Below, piece by piece: positions 31,517 through 40,322 of a DNA stretch of 64,000 bases. Below the pieces are notes generated by a model. It ran no database searches and was not told the DNA's origin. It was given only the letters and a program-made list of their open reading frames with translations. This DNA is from Muribaculaceae bacterium Isolate-013 (NCI) (lineage in GTDB: Bacteria > Bacteroidota > Bacteroidia > Bacteroidales > Muribaculaceae): assembly GCA_004102785.1 (NCBI GenBank), contig SCEJ01000004.1, positions 1-64,000 of the forward strand, read 5' to 3'. Position 1 is the stretch's first letter. Each line of letters starts with the position of its first letter. A program made the position numbers and the translations under genes.

Positions 31517-34342
31517 TTAAGGCTTGCCGGTCGGTTGTGTGAATTGCTGACCGATGAGCATCAGATACAAGTTTTTGCCACTTTTCCTGATTACTTTGAA
31601 TCGACTGCCGCGCTGACCTATCCATTCAAACTCGCCACCAATCCCGACTTTTTCTTTGCCGTCCCATATACGGTTGCTGTTGAAGTCGTAAGAGCCGCAA
31701 TTATAGTGAGAGAACGGTTCGGCGAATATGCCCTGTGAGCCTTTCGGCACTAATATAATCATATTGACAGCACCGCCAAAGCCCTTTTCCCGATGACACG
31801 CCGTAGATAGAAATGCGCCGTCAATGAATGTGTCGCCGACTTCGACCTCACTCAAATTCTTGCCAATCTCAGGAATGAAATAATCACTTGTGCCGCGTCT
31901 TACAACCATATCTTGCTGTGTTCTGACACGACTTAATGCCGCAGTCATTTTCGGCATATCGTTGTCATATTCAGATTTCGGTCTGCCGCCGCAGTAGTAT
32001 TGATTACGCAACGGTTCATTGAGATATGAGTATGTTTGAGTGTATTTCGTGAGCAAGTAGCGTTCTTCCTCTACCAAGTCAGGCCAAACGGATTCAGAGT
32101 GCTTGCGAAGTATATCATCGACTTCACTAACAGTATTTGAGTTGAAAGCATCAAGTAACTCTTTCTGCCGGGACTTCGATAGTTCGCTGTATGTAACCTC
32201 GCCGATTTTACTGCCTTTGATTTTCTTCTTTGCTGAGGTCTTTTCCTGAATGTCTTTGCGCTTCTGCGCATAGTCAATCTTCGCTTTGATAGTGGCAATA
32301 TCGCCGCCGGAAGCGATTAATGATTCTGCTTCTGCGACTGCGTTTGCGACTGTTGTCGCTTTCGGGTGGCTGCTGATATATACTTTCAGATTCGAGATTG
32401 CATCTTGAGCGTCTGCGATTTCGAGTTTCAGTTTTACTTCGCTCAACTTCTGCATATACGCATCTTGTGCGACTTTTGCAGTAGGGTAGAGCTTGTGAGG
32501 TTTGAGATATGTCGGGTCGCTTACATACTGAATTTCCTTGTTGAGTGCTGCGACTTGTTCGTGTAGCGGCTTCGTAGATATGACAGCCATTTTGTCTTCA
32601 ACGGCTTTCTGCACGGCTTGCAGTTCAACAATCGTGAAATGCTCGTGCCATGTATGCACATCTGGAATCGTCACGGCAAGCGCGGCCTCTTGCTTTTTCA
32701 TCTGCAAGATAGATTGAGCGACTGCGCGTGTGGCCGCATTGATTTTAGCCACATCTCCTGAAGCGAGGGCCGCTTCAATCGGCGACTTATCAACTTCGCT
32801 CCAACCGTCTGCGACTTTGCTCACATTTGCGGCCGTGGCCTTGACAAGTTTCTGCTTTGCGGCCATAGCGAGTGCAAGTGTCCGCGTCTGAGCCTGAATC
32901 TGCGCTGCATTACCGGCTTTGATTGCAGCTTCAAGGTCGGCCGTACTGATGCCGAGAGAATCGAATCCTCTCTTGCTGACTGTTGCGAGTACGTTATTTG
33001 CAGTAGAGTTGATTCGTGCCACACGTTGACGCTCGGCCTCGGCTGCGGCTTTCTCAGCTTCGATGCGCTGTTGACGCTCTTTCCAACGGAGCTTGATTTC
33101 ATCTTCTTGCTCCGGGGTTCGTGCTTCATGTCGTTTTGCCGCGATTTCAAGCGGCGTGAGCTTCTTCGGGGTCGGATTGAGTATTTCATCAATCGCCGCC
33201 GCATTGTTGCGAATAAAGTACGGTTCCGTGCCTCTGCCGCGAGATTGCGCGATGTTGTCTTCATTCTCTCTGACCCACTCTTTGAAATTATCAGGGTAAT
33301 CTTTGATGCGCATACGCTCGGCGGCTTGCTGTAAGGCCGCTTTATAATCGCCACCGGCAAGTAGTATATCTTGCAGCGATGACATTGCAGCTTCATCAAG
33401 AAGAATCGGCGTAACATAGCAAAAGCACTGCGGATGCCAACCGTCAAAAACAAAGTCTTTCGGGTAATCTCCGGCGAGTTTGTCGCAGATGTCTTTTTTC
33501 GGATGTGAGCGAGATAGATTGACACGCTGACCGAGAACAAAGTCCATTTGCTCCCACCGCGCCTGGTCTGCTCGGCGGTATGCAATATTCGTTTCAGTCC
33601 GTGCGACACGCATTGCGTTTTGAGCTGATGATTTATAATAGCCGGGGCCGGTCCATTCATCTTGATAGCTGCGTTTGTCGTAGTCTATCCATGTAACTTT
33701 GCCGGTCTTCGGGTCTTTGACACGCTTCTTCCATTTGCGCCGCCATTCGCCGGTGTCAGGGTCTTTATATCTGAAGCGGCGAAACATCAAGTCGGGGTCA
33801 TTGAGATATTGACGGACTTTCCGCGACATAGAGGCCGCAGATTCTCCTTCTCCGACTGAAACAGTTATTGCGACTTCCATTTCATCGCGCAACTGCCGGA
33901 CGGATTTCCATACGCGCTGCGATAGATTCATTCCGTTCTCGCTGCGTCTGATGAAAGCCGTCATCGCAGCGTTGTTACGCGCCGTCCATGCCGTGAATTG
34001 CGGCGATGATAACACTTCTTTACCAAAGCAAGACTGAACGAGTTTATCACACTCTGCGTTGGCTTGCGCCCATTCAAGTTTGATGCCCTTTTCGATAGCC
34101 ATTGTTGCGACTGAATGCAACTGCCGCAGAAGTCGTTCAACTTCTTTCTGCTTCTTTGCGCTCTCATTGTCGAATGAAAACATCTCGCCCTCGCCAAGTG
34201 TCGGCATAGAGCGATTCAGAGCGAGTATTTCATTGACAGTCGCCGCAAACAATGTGCGCACACGTTCCGCGTATGCTTCCGTGCGCTTGATTCGCGCTAA
34301 TGTCTGCGCTTTCGGGTCGGTCTTACTTTGTTTCTTTGCCAT
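31517..34342 (-). CDS. MuF head protein with C-terminal ADP-ribosyltransferase domain
   Basis: A 941-aa portal-associated virion protein. Residues about 180-350 contain the Phage_Mu_F part (AMRVARTETNIAYRRADQAR; then CDKLAGDYPKDFVFDGWHPQ CFCYVTP with Cys/His residues). About 400-700 are long Ala/Lys/Glu coiled coils. Residues about 715-941 look like a VIP2-type ADP-ribosyltransferase: Arg in MVVRRGTSD, the STS-like GAFLSTA, and the ExE-like GGEFEWIGQRGSRFKV. MuF proteins are packaged, so the domain could be injected with DNA; MuF-linked polymorphic toxins are known in temperate phages. Start 34342 (MAKKQSK) is preferred to 34372. It overlaps the small gene upstream and ends at the shared terminator opposite the glycohydrolase operon. 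Confidence 0.85.
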   Translation of the reverse strand: MAKKQSKTDPKAQTLARIKRTEAYAERVRTLFAATVNEILALNRSMPTLGEGEMFSFDNESAKKQKEVERLLRQLHSVATMAIEKGIKLEWAQANAECDKLVQSCFGKEVLSSPQFTAWTARNNAAMTAFIRRSENGMNLSQRVWKSVRQLRDEMEVAITVSVGEGESAASMSRKVRQYLNDPDLMFRRFRYKDPDTGEWRRKWKKRVKDPKTGKVTWIDYDKRSYQDEWTGPGYYKSSAQNAMRVARTETNIAYRRADQARWEQMDFVLGQRVNLSRSHPKKDICDKLAGDYPKDFVFDGWHPQCFCYVTPILLDEAAMSSLQDILLAGGDYKAALQQAAERMRIKDYPDNFKEWVRENEDNIAQSRGRGTEPYFIRNNAAAIDEILNPTPKKLTPLEIAAKRHEARTPEQEDEIKLRWKERQQRIEAEKAAAEAERQRVARINSTANNVLATVSKRGFDSLGISTADLEAAIKAGNAAQIQAQTRTLALAMAAKQKLVKATAANVSKVADGWSEVDKSPIEAALASGDVAKINAATRAVAQSILQMKKQEAALAVTIPDVHTWHEHFTIVELQAVQKAVEDKMAVISTKPLHEQVAALNKEIQYVSDPTYLKPHKLYPTAKVAQDAYMQKLSEVKLKLEIADAQDAISNLKVYISSHPKATTVANAVAEAESLIASGGDIATIKAKIDYAQKRKDIQEKTSAKKKIKGSKIGEVTYSELSKSRQKELLDAFNSNTVSEVDDILRKHSESVWPDLVEEERYLLTKYTQTYSYLNEPLRNQYYCGGRPKSEYDNDMPKMTAALSRVRTQQDMVVRRGTSDYFIPEIGKNLSEVEVGDTFIDGAFLSTACHREKGFGGAVNMIILVPKGSQGIFAEPFSHYNCGSYDFNSNRIWDGKEKVGIGGEFEWIGQRGSRFKVIRKSGKNLYLMLIGQQFTQPTGKP

Positions 34343-34544
34343 GCTTACATTCTTCGGGATAGTAATCTTCATCTTCTACCCATTCCGGCGCATATTGCGG
34401 AAACGCGCAAAATCCAATCTGACGGCGTGGCGTGTCAGGCTCATACGGTTCTTCTCTTGAATAGACGCATAGACCTAATAAGTAGATTGCAGTCCGTTCA
34501 ATATGGCCGGAATGTGTGATTTGTTTGAAGATTAGAGATTTCAT
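34323..34544 (-). CDS. Small protein between portal and MuF genes
   Basis: A 73-aa protein (MKSLIFKQITHSGHIERTAIYLLGLC...ECKHGKETK) with two short Cys-containing segments and an acidic C-terminal part. It lies between portal and MuF, overlapping the latter by 20 bases, on the late strand. No known family; virion or assembly role possible. Confidence 0.5.
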   Translation of the reverse strand: MKSLIFKQITHSGHIERTAIYLLGLCVYSREEPYEPDTPRRQIGFCAFPQYAPEWVEDEDYYPEECKHGKETK

Positions 34545-34555
34545 TTGAGCGGAAT

Positions 34556-36088
34556 TTATTTTTTGTCAGGTTTTTTGCCTTTGTCATCTTTCTTCTTCTT
34601 GCTCTCGCCGTCTTCTGCATCGTCATCATCTTCTTCCTCTCCGTCAGAGAATGACTGTGGCCCTGCGCCGTCATCATCGCCAAAGATTGACTGCTGCTGT
34701 TTCAGTCGTTCCGCTTGCTCGGCCGTCAGACGCTCCATTTCACGTACCGGGTCTTTAACGAGTGGATTCATTTCAACTGCTGTTTCAGTCGAAAGAATAC
34801 CACCGTCAAGAGCTTTGTTGATGTTGTCAAGGTCATCGGCAATATCTTCGCCAAACGGCTCTTGAAATTCGTGCCCGACTTTTAATCCATCGCACTGTGT
34901 GCGCAAAGACACATCAAGCACATTGCCGATAATGGCCGTCATAAGTGATGCTGTGCGGTCAAGTAACTCATCGTGCGATTCTTTGCGTTTAGCTGCTTTG
35001 ATGTCTGCAAGCATCATTACTGTGCGAAGTGCCTTTGCTGAGAGCTGCGAGAGCGATTTCAGGGTGTCGAGCGTGATATGTGGCGTGAATGTGTTAGTCA
35101 GGATATGATTTTGCAGCCATTCAAGTTCATCTTTCTTTGACTGCGGCGCATTGTCCCAAGTAACATATTTCATCGCTTTGTCAACGCCGTCTTTATCGTT
35201 TGTGAAGAGCGTCTTTGCAGCTTCCTTTTTGTCAGGCAGATTCTTGATAAGTTCTGCTGCCATGACTGCGATAGGGTCGGCGAAATAGTCGTTTGTGTCG
35301 GCTGTGCGAGATGCAATCATTTCTTCACGATTGATTAGATGCTCAACACCGGCCCACTCTTTCTCTTGCTGAAAAAGAATGATAGGAATCTTGCCTATGA
35401 GGTTCACTTCTTCCTCTACATCCCAACCCATTGACTTTTGAGTGCAACGGTAGATGATTTCCGGCGTGAAGATGTCGAAGTGATAGATTACTTTATTGCC
35501 TTGCTCACGCACTTTGTAGCCCCACGCCACGGAGATAAGATTTTCGTATTGGTCCCAACGGGTATAGATTTCATCGCCTTTGCTCTTTGCAAGTACGCGA
35601 ATCGCAACATCAGGCTGTCCGTCATCATCGCGGAAGACGCGAAACAACATCGCGCTTTCAGTTTCGATGCCGGCAAGTCGTTTGCATTGCCGAATCTTAC
35701 TGTCAAAGCGAGTGCGTTTGATGACTTCCTGAAACTTCGCAAATGCAGCATCCGTACCGTCCGATATCTGAGTCCATTTGACGGGGCGGCCGTAGAGAAA
35801 AACGAGTGCAATCTCATTGATGTAGGTCTGATAAGGCACCGGGAGTTTCCACACCGATTCCTTGCGCTTGAATTTACCGTTTTTGTCGGTAATGATTTTG
35901 TCTTCTCGCTTCATTACCGGGTGCGTGTCAACGGTGTACTCACGTAGGGCCGCAAGTGCTTCTTCGCCGCGTGTCTGCATCTGGTCTTTAATCGTGCCGA
36001 TGTCTTTTGCAGCCAGCAACTCATAAAATTCTTGCTTGCGGCCAAGAATCTGATTCAGATAGTTGCGGAATAACTCAAAGAATGTCAT
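34556..36088 (-). CDS. Portal protein, SPP1 gp6-like
   Basis: The 510-aa dodecameric ring at the capsid vertex through which DNA enters. Signs are position after TerL, the N-terminal FFELFRNYLNQILGRKQEF, KREDKIITDKNGKFKRKESV, the clip/wing segment (YLVKIPIILFQQEKEW-like region near LIGKIPIILFQQ), a long helix with LDTLKSLSQLSAKALRTVMM, and a Glu/Asp/Lys-rich C-terminal tail (EEEDDDDAEDGESKKKKDDK). This pattern fits the Phage_prot_Gp6 family of SPP1-type portals. It starts 24 bp after the TerL stop in the packaging operon. Confidence 0.8.
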   Translation of the reverse strand: MTFFELFRNYLNQILGRKQEFYELLAAKDIGTIKDQMQTRGEEALAALREYTVDTHPVMKREDKIITDKNGKFKRKESVWKLPVPYQTYINEIALVFLYGRPVKWTQISDGTDAAFAKFQEVIKRTRFDSKIRQCKRLAGIETESAMLFRVFRDDDGQPDVAIRVLAKSKGDEIYTRWDQYENLISVAWGYKVREQGNKVIYHFDIFTPEIIYRCTQKSMGWDVEEEVNLIGKIPIILFQQEKEWAGVEHLINREEMIASRTADTNDYFADPIAVMAAELIKNLPDKKEAAKTLFTNDKDGVDKAMKYVTWDNAPQSKKDELEWLQNHILTNTFTPHITLDTLKSLSQLSAKALRTVMMLADIKAAKRKESHDELLDRTASLMTAIIGNVLDVSLRTQCDGLKVGHEFQEPFGEDIADDLDNINKALDGGILSTETAVEMNPLVKDPVREMERLTAEQAERLKQQQSIFGDDDGAGPQSFSDGEEEDDDDAEDGESKKKKDDKGKKPDKK

Positions 36089-36111
36089 GTCGTTTGAGGG
36101 GGTTAATTGGT

Positions 36112-37575
36112 TTATATTACTGAAATGTTGTCGTAGTCAATATCATCATCTTCTTCGTAGAGGTCATTTATGGCATAGCCGAGAATATCTACAAACTCAT
36201 CGTGAGCTGCTGCCGGGAATGCGCAAACTTGATTCAAGAAGTCTTCTATCCATACGCCCTCAACGAGAAACACACGGCCACACTCAATACGTGGCGAAAC
36301 AACTCTGAATCTGACCTCTTTGTCATCGGTCGGGTTGGGCGTTTCTTTCACGTTGAGAGATGTTGTTTCTTTTAGCATCTGCACTACTGAAATGCCGTTT
36401 GCCTTTGGCTCGATATGCAAGATGCTTTCTGCGTTGCCCTCATGCGCGATAATGTATTCAGGCAAGAATCGCAACAAGTCCGGCATTTCTTTCCACACAC
36501 TTTGCGCGTGAAGCACGTAGATGTTATTCTTTATGCGACAAGCTGCGAGAATGCCGGATGGGTCATTGTCGCTACCGGCTTTTTTCTTGTTGTATGCAGT
36601 ATCGAGATAGAAATGCACCGGCTCTTTGAATCGCATCGCCTTGAAGTCAGCAAATGAGATTCGTTGAAACCAATCGCGCTTCACGATATTGCCGCCCTCA
36701 ATGGTCGGTCGCTGTTGATAGAGTGCTGAAAACTCTCTCGGTGCGCGTTGCTGCTGTTTGAGCAACTTTGCAAGGCTGTGTCGTTGCGGCCATAGTGCTT
36801 CGCCGATGTGTCGTTCTGATAGTCCGTTGTCATGCTCAACTTCGCAGATAGCCGGAATGATTAACACGGTCCAATCGTCCGGCTCGGCTTTCAGTATGCG
36901 TCCGGCGAGGTCATCTTCATGCCATCGCGTCATAATGAAAAGCTGCTTACTCTCATTGTGAAGTCGGGTCGTGAGTACGGTGTTATACCAATCCCATACT
37001 CGCTGCCGGTATGTCGGCGAGTTTGCTTCGGCTGCATCTTTTACCGGGTCATCTATAATCGCAATATCAACCGGCGTACCTGTCAAACCGCCTCCAACGC
37101 CAACGGCTTTATAGAATCCTCGCCGCCCGACAGTTTCAAAAATATCCACATTGCGCAGATAGCCTTTTGCATCAGTTCTGACATTAGAGCCATTTAGAAA
37201 CGTGCCTGGGAATATGGCCTGATACTCTTTACTATCAATAGTTCTCTGAATAGAGCGTGAAAATTGAGAGGCAAGGTCAATCGTATATGAGCTGCCGACA
37301 ATCTTCAGGTCGGGATTCTTGCCGAGAGCCCATGCCGGAAAATTGCGCGAGATGATTTCTGATTTTCCATGCTGCGGCGGCATGAATACCATTAGATTTT
37401 TGATTTTGCCCTCATACAGCATCTGACAGTAATCAGCAATCAGAATGTGAAACCATTCGGCCTGATATTTTGGGTTGGCATATCCGAGAAAGGATGAAAA
37501 GTGCAAAGGCGCATCGCGTTTGAGTTTGATACGCCTTAACTTCATCAATCTTTGCATCTCTGAATATGTCGCCAT
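36112..37575 (-). CDS. terL: Terminase large subunit
   Basis: ATPase-nuclease that pumps and cuts DNA during packaging. The ATPase domain shows Walker A MPPQHGKS (65-72), Walker B VDIAIIDDP (169-177) with the catalytic Asp/Glu region following, and the coupling motif GSSYTIDLASQFSR. The nuclease domain begins near HFYLDTAYNKKKAGSDNDPSG, with its first metal-binding Asp. The length of 487 aa is normal. It follows TerS by 6 bp and is followed by portal. Confidence 0.92.
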   Translation of the reverse strand: MATYSEMQRLMKLRRIKLKRDAPLHFSSFLGYANPKYQAEWFHILIADYCQMLYEGKIKNLMVFMPPQHGKSEIISRNFPAWALGKNPDLKIVGSSYTIDLASQFSRSIQRTIDSKEYQAIFPGTFLNGSNVRTDAKGYLRNVDIFETVGRRGFYKAVGVGGGLTGTPVDIAIIDDPVKDAAEANSPTYRQRVWDWYNTVLTTRLHNESKQLFIMTRWHEDDLAGRILKAEPDDWTVLIIPAICEVEHDNGLSERHIGEALWPQRHSLAKLLKQQQRAPREFSALYQQRPTIEGGNIVKRDWFQRISFADFKAMRFKEPVHFYLDTAYNKKKAGSDNDPSGILAACRIKNNIYVLHAQSVWKEMPDLLRFLPEYIIAHEGNAESILHIEPKANGISVVQMLKETTSLNVKETPNPTDDKEVRFRVVSPRIECGRVFLVEGVWIEDFLNQVCAFPAAAHDEFVDILGYAINDLYEEDDDIDYDNISVI

Positions 37576-37581
37576 AAATCG

Positions 37582-38103
37582 TTACTTCTGCAACTTTGAG
37601 AGCCGTTCAATCTCTGCTGCGAGTTGTTCATCAGTCATTTCTTCATCAGCATCGGTCGGCTTCTTGATTGTGATGTCGTTTCGTTGGCTGTTCTGATAGT
37701 GTTCCGGGTCAAGATTGCAGAGCAAGAATATCGCTGCCGCAACATCCGGCTTAATGAAGATTTTCGACTTCTTCATTGTCTTGCGATGAATGATTGGTCG
37801 TGTCGGGTCTGTCGGGTTCTGCCGGAACTCGGTATGCTCTTCGGTTGTTTCGCGCTCACCGCCCTTTGCAGCGTCAGCAAGCGACTTTACGAGTTCGCGG
37901 CATAGATGCTCTTTGAAGTATTGTTTTGCGCGTTCCACAGCGGCGCGAAACTCATCTTTTTGCAGCCATAAGTAATAGCACTTGTGATGAATCCCCATAG
38001 CTGTCAGGAAGTCTTTCAACTTCGCGCCGCCGTAATCCATCAGTCCGTGTTCCATTATCCACGCTTCGCACTCTTTGATTTTAGACGGAGAGTATTTAGC
38101 CAT
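37582..38103 (-). CDS. terS: Terminase small subunit
   Basis: A 173-aa DNA-recognition subunit. The N-terminal helix-turn-helix is visible (KIKECEAWIMEHGLMDYGGA KLKDFLTAMGIHHKCYYLWL), then a helical oligomerisation part (FRAAVERAKQYFKEHLC), and a C-terminal tail with HYQNSQRNDITIKKP, a phrase common in Bacteroidetes TerS proteins. It lies directly before TerL. The packaging site is normally in or near this gene. Confidence 0.85.
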   Translation of the reverse strand: MAKYSPSKIKECEAWIMEHGLMDYGGAKLKDFLTAMGIHHKCYYLWLQKDEFRAAVERAKQYFKEHLCRELVKSLADAAKGGERETTEEHTEFRQNPTDPTRPIIHRKTMKKSKIFIKPDVAAAIFLLCNLDPEHYQNSQRNDITIKKPTDADEEMTDEQLAAEIERLSKLQK

Positions 38104-38108
38104 AAGCG

Positions 38109-38990
38109 TTAAGTCTTTTTCTTGTATTTTTCATTGAGAATCTTCGGCGCGGTCCGCGTCCAATTCACTCTATGGTGTAGTCGCTTCTGATTCACATATT
38201 CATTGCCCATAGTCCTGACTTTGACCGATGACGGCATATACATGACTGTGAAAAACGATTTGAGATAGGTTCCTGAATCGAGATACACATCAGTCATGCC
38301 CCCGGCGTTTGATTGTGTCTGCTTCTGCAATAGGCACAACTGCTGAATCTGCAAAAACAAGTCGCCGGTTGATGTGTTGCGCGTGTATGTGTTCACATCT
38401 TCGTTTATGCGGCCGAGGAATGTAAACGGCCTTTCAGTGTCGCAGATAAACGAGTTCATCGCTTTGCGTTTCGTGCGCAAGGTGCGCCCCTCTCCACCGG
38501 CACCACCGCCGAGATAATCGCCACCCTGCGCCATTGCGATTGACTTTGCCGGAATCTTCTTGAAGTATTCGAGCATGATGTCAAAGACTGCATCAAGATT
38601 GCGGATTGTCTTATCTTTCGTGATATATCGAAGTCGGTTGTCGAATCGCCACTCAAAGACAGTGTAATCATCATCAAGTTCTATGAAATAGCGATAGCCC
38701 AACTTTCGTGCTATCTCAAAGCAAGCGTTCCTGGCATATACGATTGTGCGCCGGTCGCCCGGCACTCCCTCATCGAATGTTTCAGCGATTGCGGCCTTGT
38801 CGAATATCACGACATTCTCTTTGCCGAAGCGCGAGATGTATTCAGGTGCGCTCTCATCTTCGTTATCGAGAACAAGCACAATGCGGCCGGTGTAGCCGGA
38901 CTTCTTCAAACTTTCGTATGTGATTACGCGGTCAGCGCGTCCGTGCGTGAGGATAAACGCTACAAAGTCCTTATTCTTCATCATAATCAT
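38109..38990 (-). CDS. Glycosyltransferase-like protein (TAGT/GREB1-type)
   Basis: A 293-aa protein with a GT-A-like Rossmann start (FVAFILTHGRADRVITYESLKKSGYTG), VVFDK region, VYARNACFEIARKLGYRYFI and the DxD-like ELDDDYTVFEWRF, then EDVNTYTRNTSTGDLFLQI. This matches my memory of the TET/JBP-associated glycosyltransferases of phages, which are proposed to glycosylate modified DNA bases. It lies between ParB-like and terminase genes and overlaps the former. With the cytosine C5 methyltransferase at 44.2 kb it may belong to a DNA hypermodification route, although no TET-like hydroxylase is seen in this window. Protein substrates are also possible. Confidence 0.65.
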   Translation of the reverse strand: MIMMKNKDFVAFILTHGRADRVITYESLKKSGYTGRIVLVLDNEDESAPEYISRFGKENVVIFDKAAIAETFDEGVPGDRRTIVYARNACFEIARKLGYRYFIELDDDYTVFEWRFDNRLRYITKDKTIRNLDAVFDIMLEYFKKIPAKSIAMAQGGDYLGGGAGGEGRTLRTKRKAMNSFICDTERPFTFLGRINEDVNTYTRNTSTGDLFLQIQQLCLLQKQTQSNAGGMTDVYLDSGTYLKSFFTVMYMPSSVKVRTMGNEYVNQKRLHHRVNWTRTAPKILNEKYKKKT

Positions 38991-39849
38991 CAGATATATC
39001 AGATTCGGTCAAAGGGTCTTCATCCGTAATATCGCGCTCAATGCGATATGCGTTTGCGAGGTCTTTTGTGAGCGTGATATAACCGCCCTCAATCGCTTTG
39101 TCAAAGTCAATAATCACAAGCGCGGAGCGTTCCATAAGGTCTTGAATCTTCGCCGGTGCTTGTGCGTAGTAGTCTGCAATCTTCGCATAATTGAAGACTG
39201 TATGACGGCGAGCTGCCTCACGCAGAAACTCCCTGACCTCATCGGGTATGTCTGCTTTGTCAATCTCCGTAATCAGAGCATCGCGCTTTGTCGTATCATA
39301 CATCTCTCCAAAGGTCGGCATCTTGCCGCTCGGTTCATAAGTCGGTGCAACGACTTTCCGCGAATAGCTGTCATTATCGCCATTGTCGCCCTCATCGCCG
39401 CCGTCTGCCGGTACGTTCCAGTCATCGGGTAAATCAATGCCCCACGCTGTCAGTTGCTCATCATCGCCCCAGCCGCCCGATTTGAGTTTGCCCCAATCGT
39501 ATTCACCGAAGCCGTTGTTATCAAGCATCGCATACGCTTTCAGTTTGTCGGTCGGCGTATCTGCATCTATCACAACACACGGGATTGCCTTGATACCTAT
39601 TTCGGTCAATGCCAAGAATCTCATATTGCCGCAGAGTACGATGAAATTGCCGTTGTCAAGTTGATATACCTTGAGCGGATTATATTTCAAAAACTCCGGG
39701 TAGTCGATGATGTCTTGTTTCAGCAACGCGAATTTATCGTCTTGAATCGTGCGTGGATTCTCCGGCACACCGGCGAGTTGCCCTTTGTTTTCTTCAAGTC
39801 GCTCAATGCTTATGAGCCGGACTTGTGGTAGGTCATTGAAAGCGTCCAT
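38971..39849 (-). CDS. ParB/Srx-fold protein of the packaging operon
   Basis: A 292-aa protein with an N-terminal ParB/sulfiredoxin-like domain: ENPRTIQDDKFALLKQDIID, YNPLKVYQLDNGNFIVLCGN and MRFLALTEIGIKAIPCVVID (the GNxRxxA box). The C-terminal half is helical with FNYAKIADYYAQAPAKIQDL. Phages often place such proteins before terminase genes; proposed roles are DNA nicking or nucleotide-binding accessory functions in packaging or base modification. It is the first gene after the late promoter at 39890-39927 and overlaps the glycosyltransferase-like gene. Confidence 0.75.
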   Translation of the reverse strand: MDAFNDLPQVRLISIERLEENKGQLAGVPENPRTIQDDKFALLKQDIIDYPEFLKYNPLKVYQLDNGNFIVLCGNMRFLALTEIGIKAIPCVVIDADTPTDKLKAYAMLDNNGFGEYDWGKLKSGGWGDDEQLTAWGIDLPDDWNVPADGGDEGDNGDNDSYSRKVVAPTYEPSGKMPTFGEMYDTTKRDALITEIDKADIPDEVREFLREAARRHTVFNYAKIADYYAQAPAKIQDLMERSALVIIDFDKAIEGGYITLTKDLANAYRIERDITDEDPLTESDISDDYDEE

Positions 39850-39889
39850 TTTTAAGGGGTATGAAATGCGAATTTTGCGATTTATGATG

Positions 39890-39927
39890 CAAAGGTAACA
39901 AAAAATCAGTACTTGTTAGGTACTGAT
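39890..39927 (-). promoter_or_regulatory. Main late promoter with operator-like inverted repeat
   Basis: The minus strand reads TACCTTTG (39890-39897), 40 bp before the ParB-like start. Upstream is a perfect 8-bp inverted repeat ATCAGTAC (39905-39912) / GTACTGAT (39920-39927) with a 7-bp spacer, covering the -33 region. On minus it is followed by six Ts, so it could also end early transcription. The core AGTAC-N7-GTACT is shared with 2861-2883. Confidence 0.65.
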
Positions 39928-39959
39928 TTAGGATAAAAATTTTTTGAGATGTCTGTTTT

Positions 39960-40322
39960 TCAGGATTTCACCACTTTTGAGAGATAATCACGAATGAGAA
40001 TCATAAACTCATCAAGAGAATGAATGACCTCATATCTGTAACCGAATGCCTCAACTTTCCGCTGAAAGCGTTTTTGTGAATCCGTCTGTTTGCCTTTCGG
40101 GGTTTTCATCTCAATGCACAGTCCGTGATGTTCGGAATTGGCGTGAAGCAAGAGTAAATCAGCAACTCCGGCTGTTACTCCCTCTCCGTTCATAATCGCG
40201 GCTTCAAGTCTGTTTCTTGCGCCACCATTCGGCACTGCGAAAAGCAAGAGCGCGATGTCTGCGTATTGCAGTCTAAACCACGTTACGCACTGTCTTTGTA
40301 TCTGACTTTCGTTGTGCTTCAT
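39960..40322 (-). CDS. VRR-NUC domain nuclease
   Basis: A 120-aa restriction-endonuclease-fold protein: ESQIQRQCVTWFRLQYADIALLL, FAVPNGGARN, GVTAGVADLLLLHA with the catalytic Asp, and CIEMKTPKGKQTDSQKRFQ with the E-x-K. All VRR-NUC motifs are present in order. Stand-alone VRR-NUC proteins in phages are thought to act on branched DNA, possibly resolving recombination or replication intermediates. It overlaps the SSB stop by one base, so it is the last gene of the early operon. Confidence 0.88.
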   Translation of the reverse strand: MKHNESQIQRQCVTWFRLQYADIALLLFAVPNGGARNRLEAAIMNGEGVTAGVADLLLLHANSEHHGLCIEMKTPKGKQTDSQKRFQRKVEAFGYRYEVIHSLDEFMILIRDYLSKVVKS

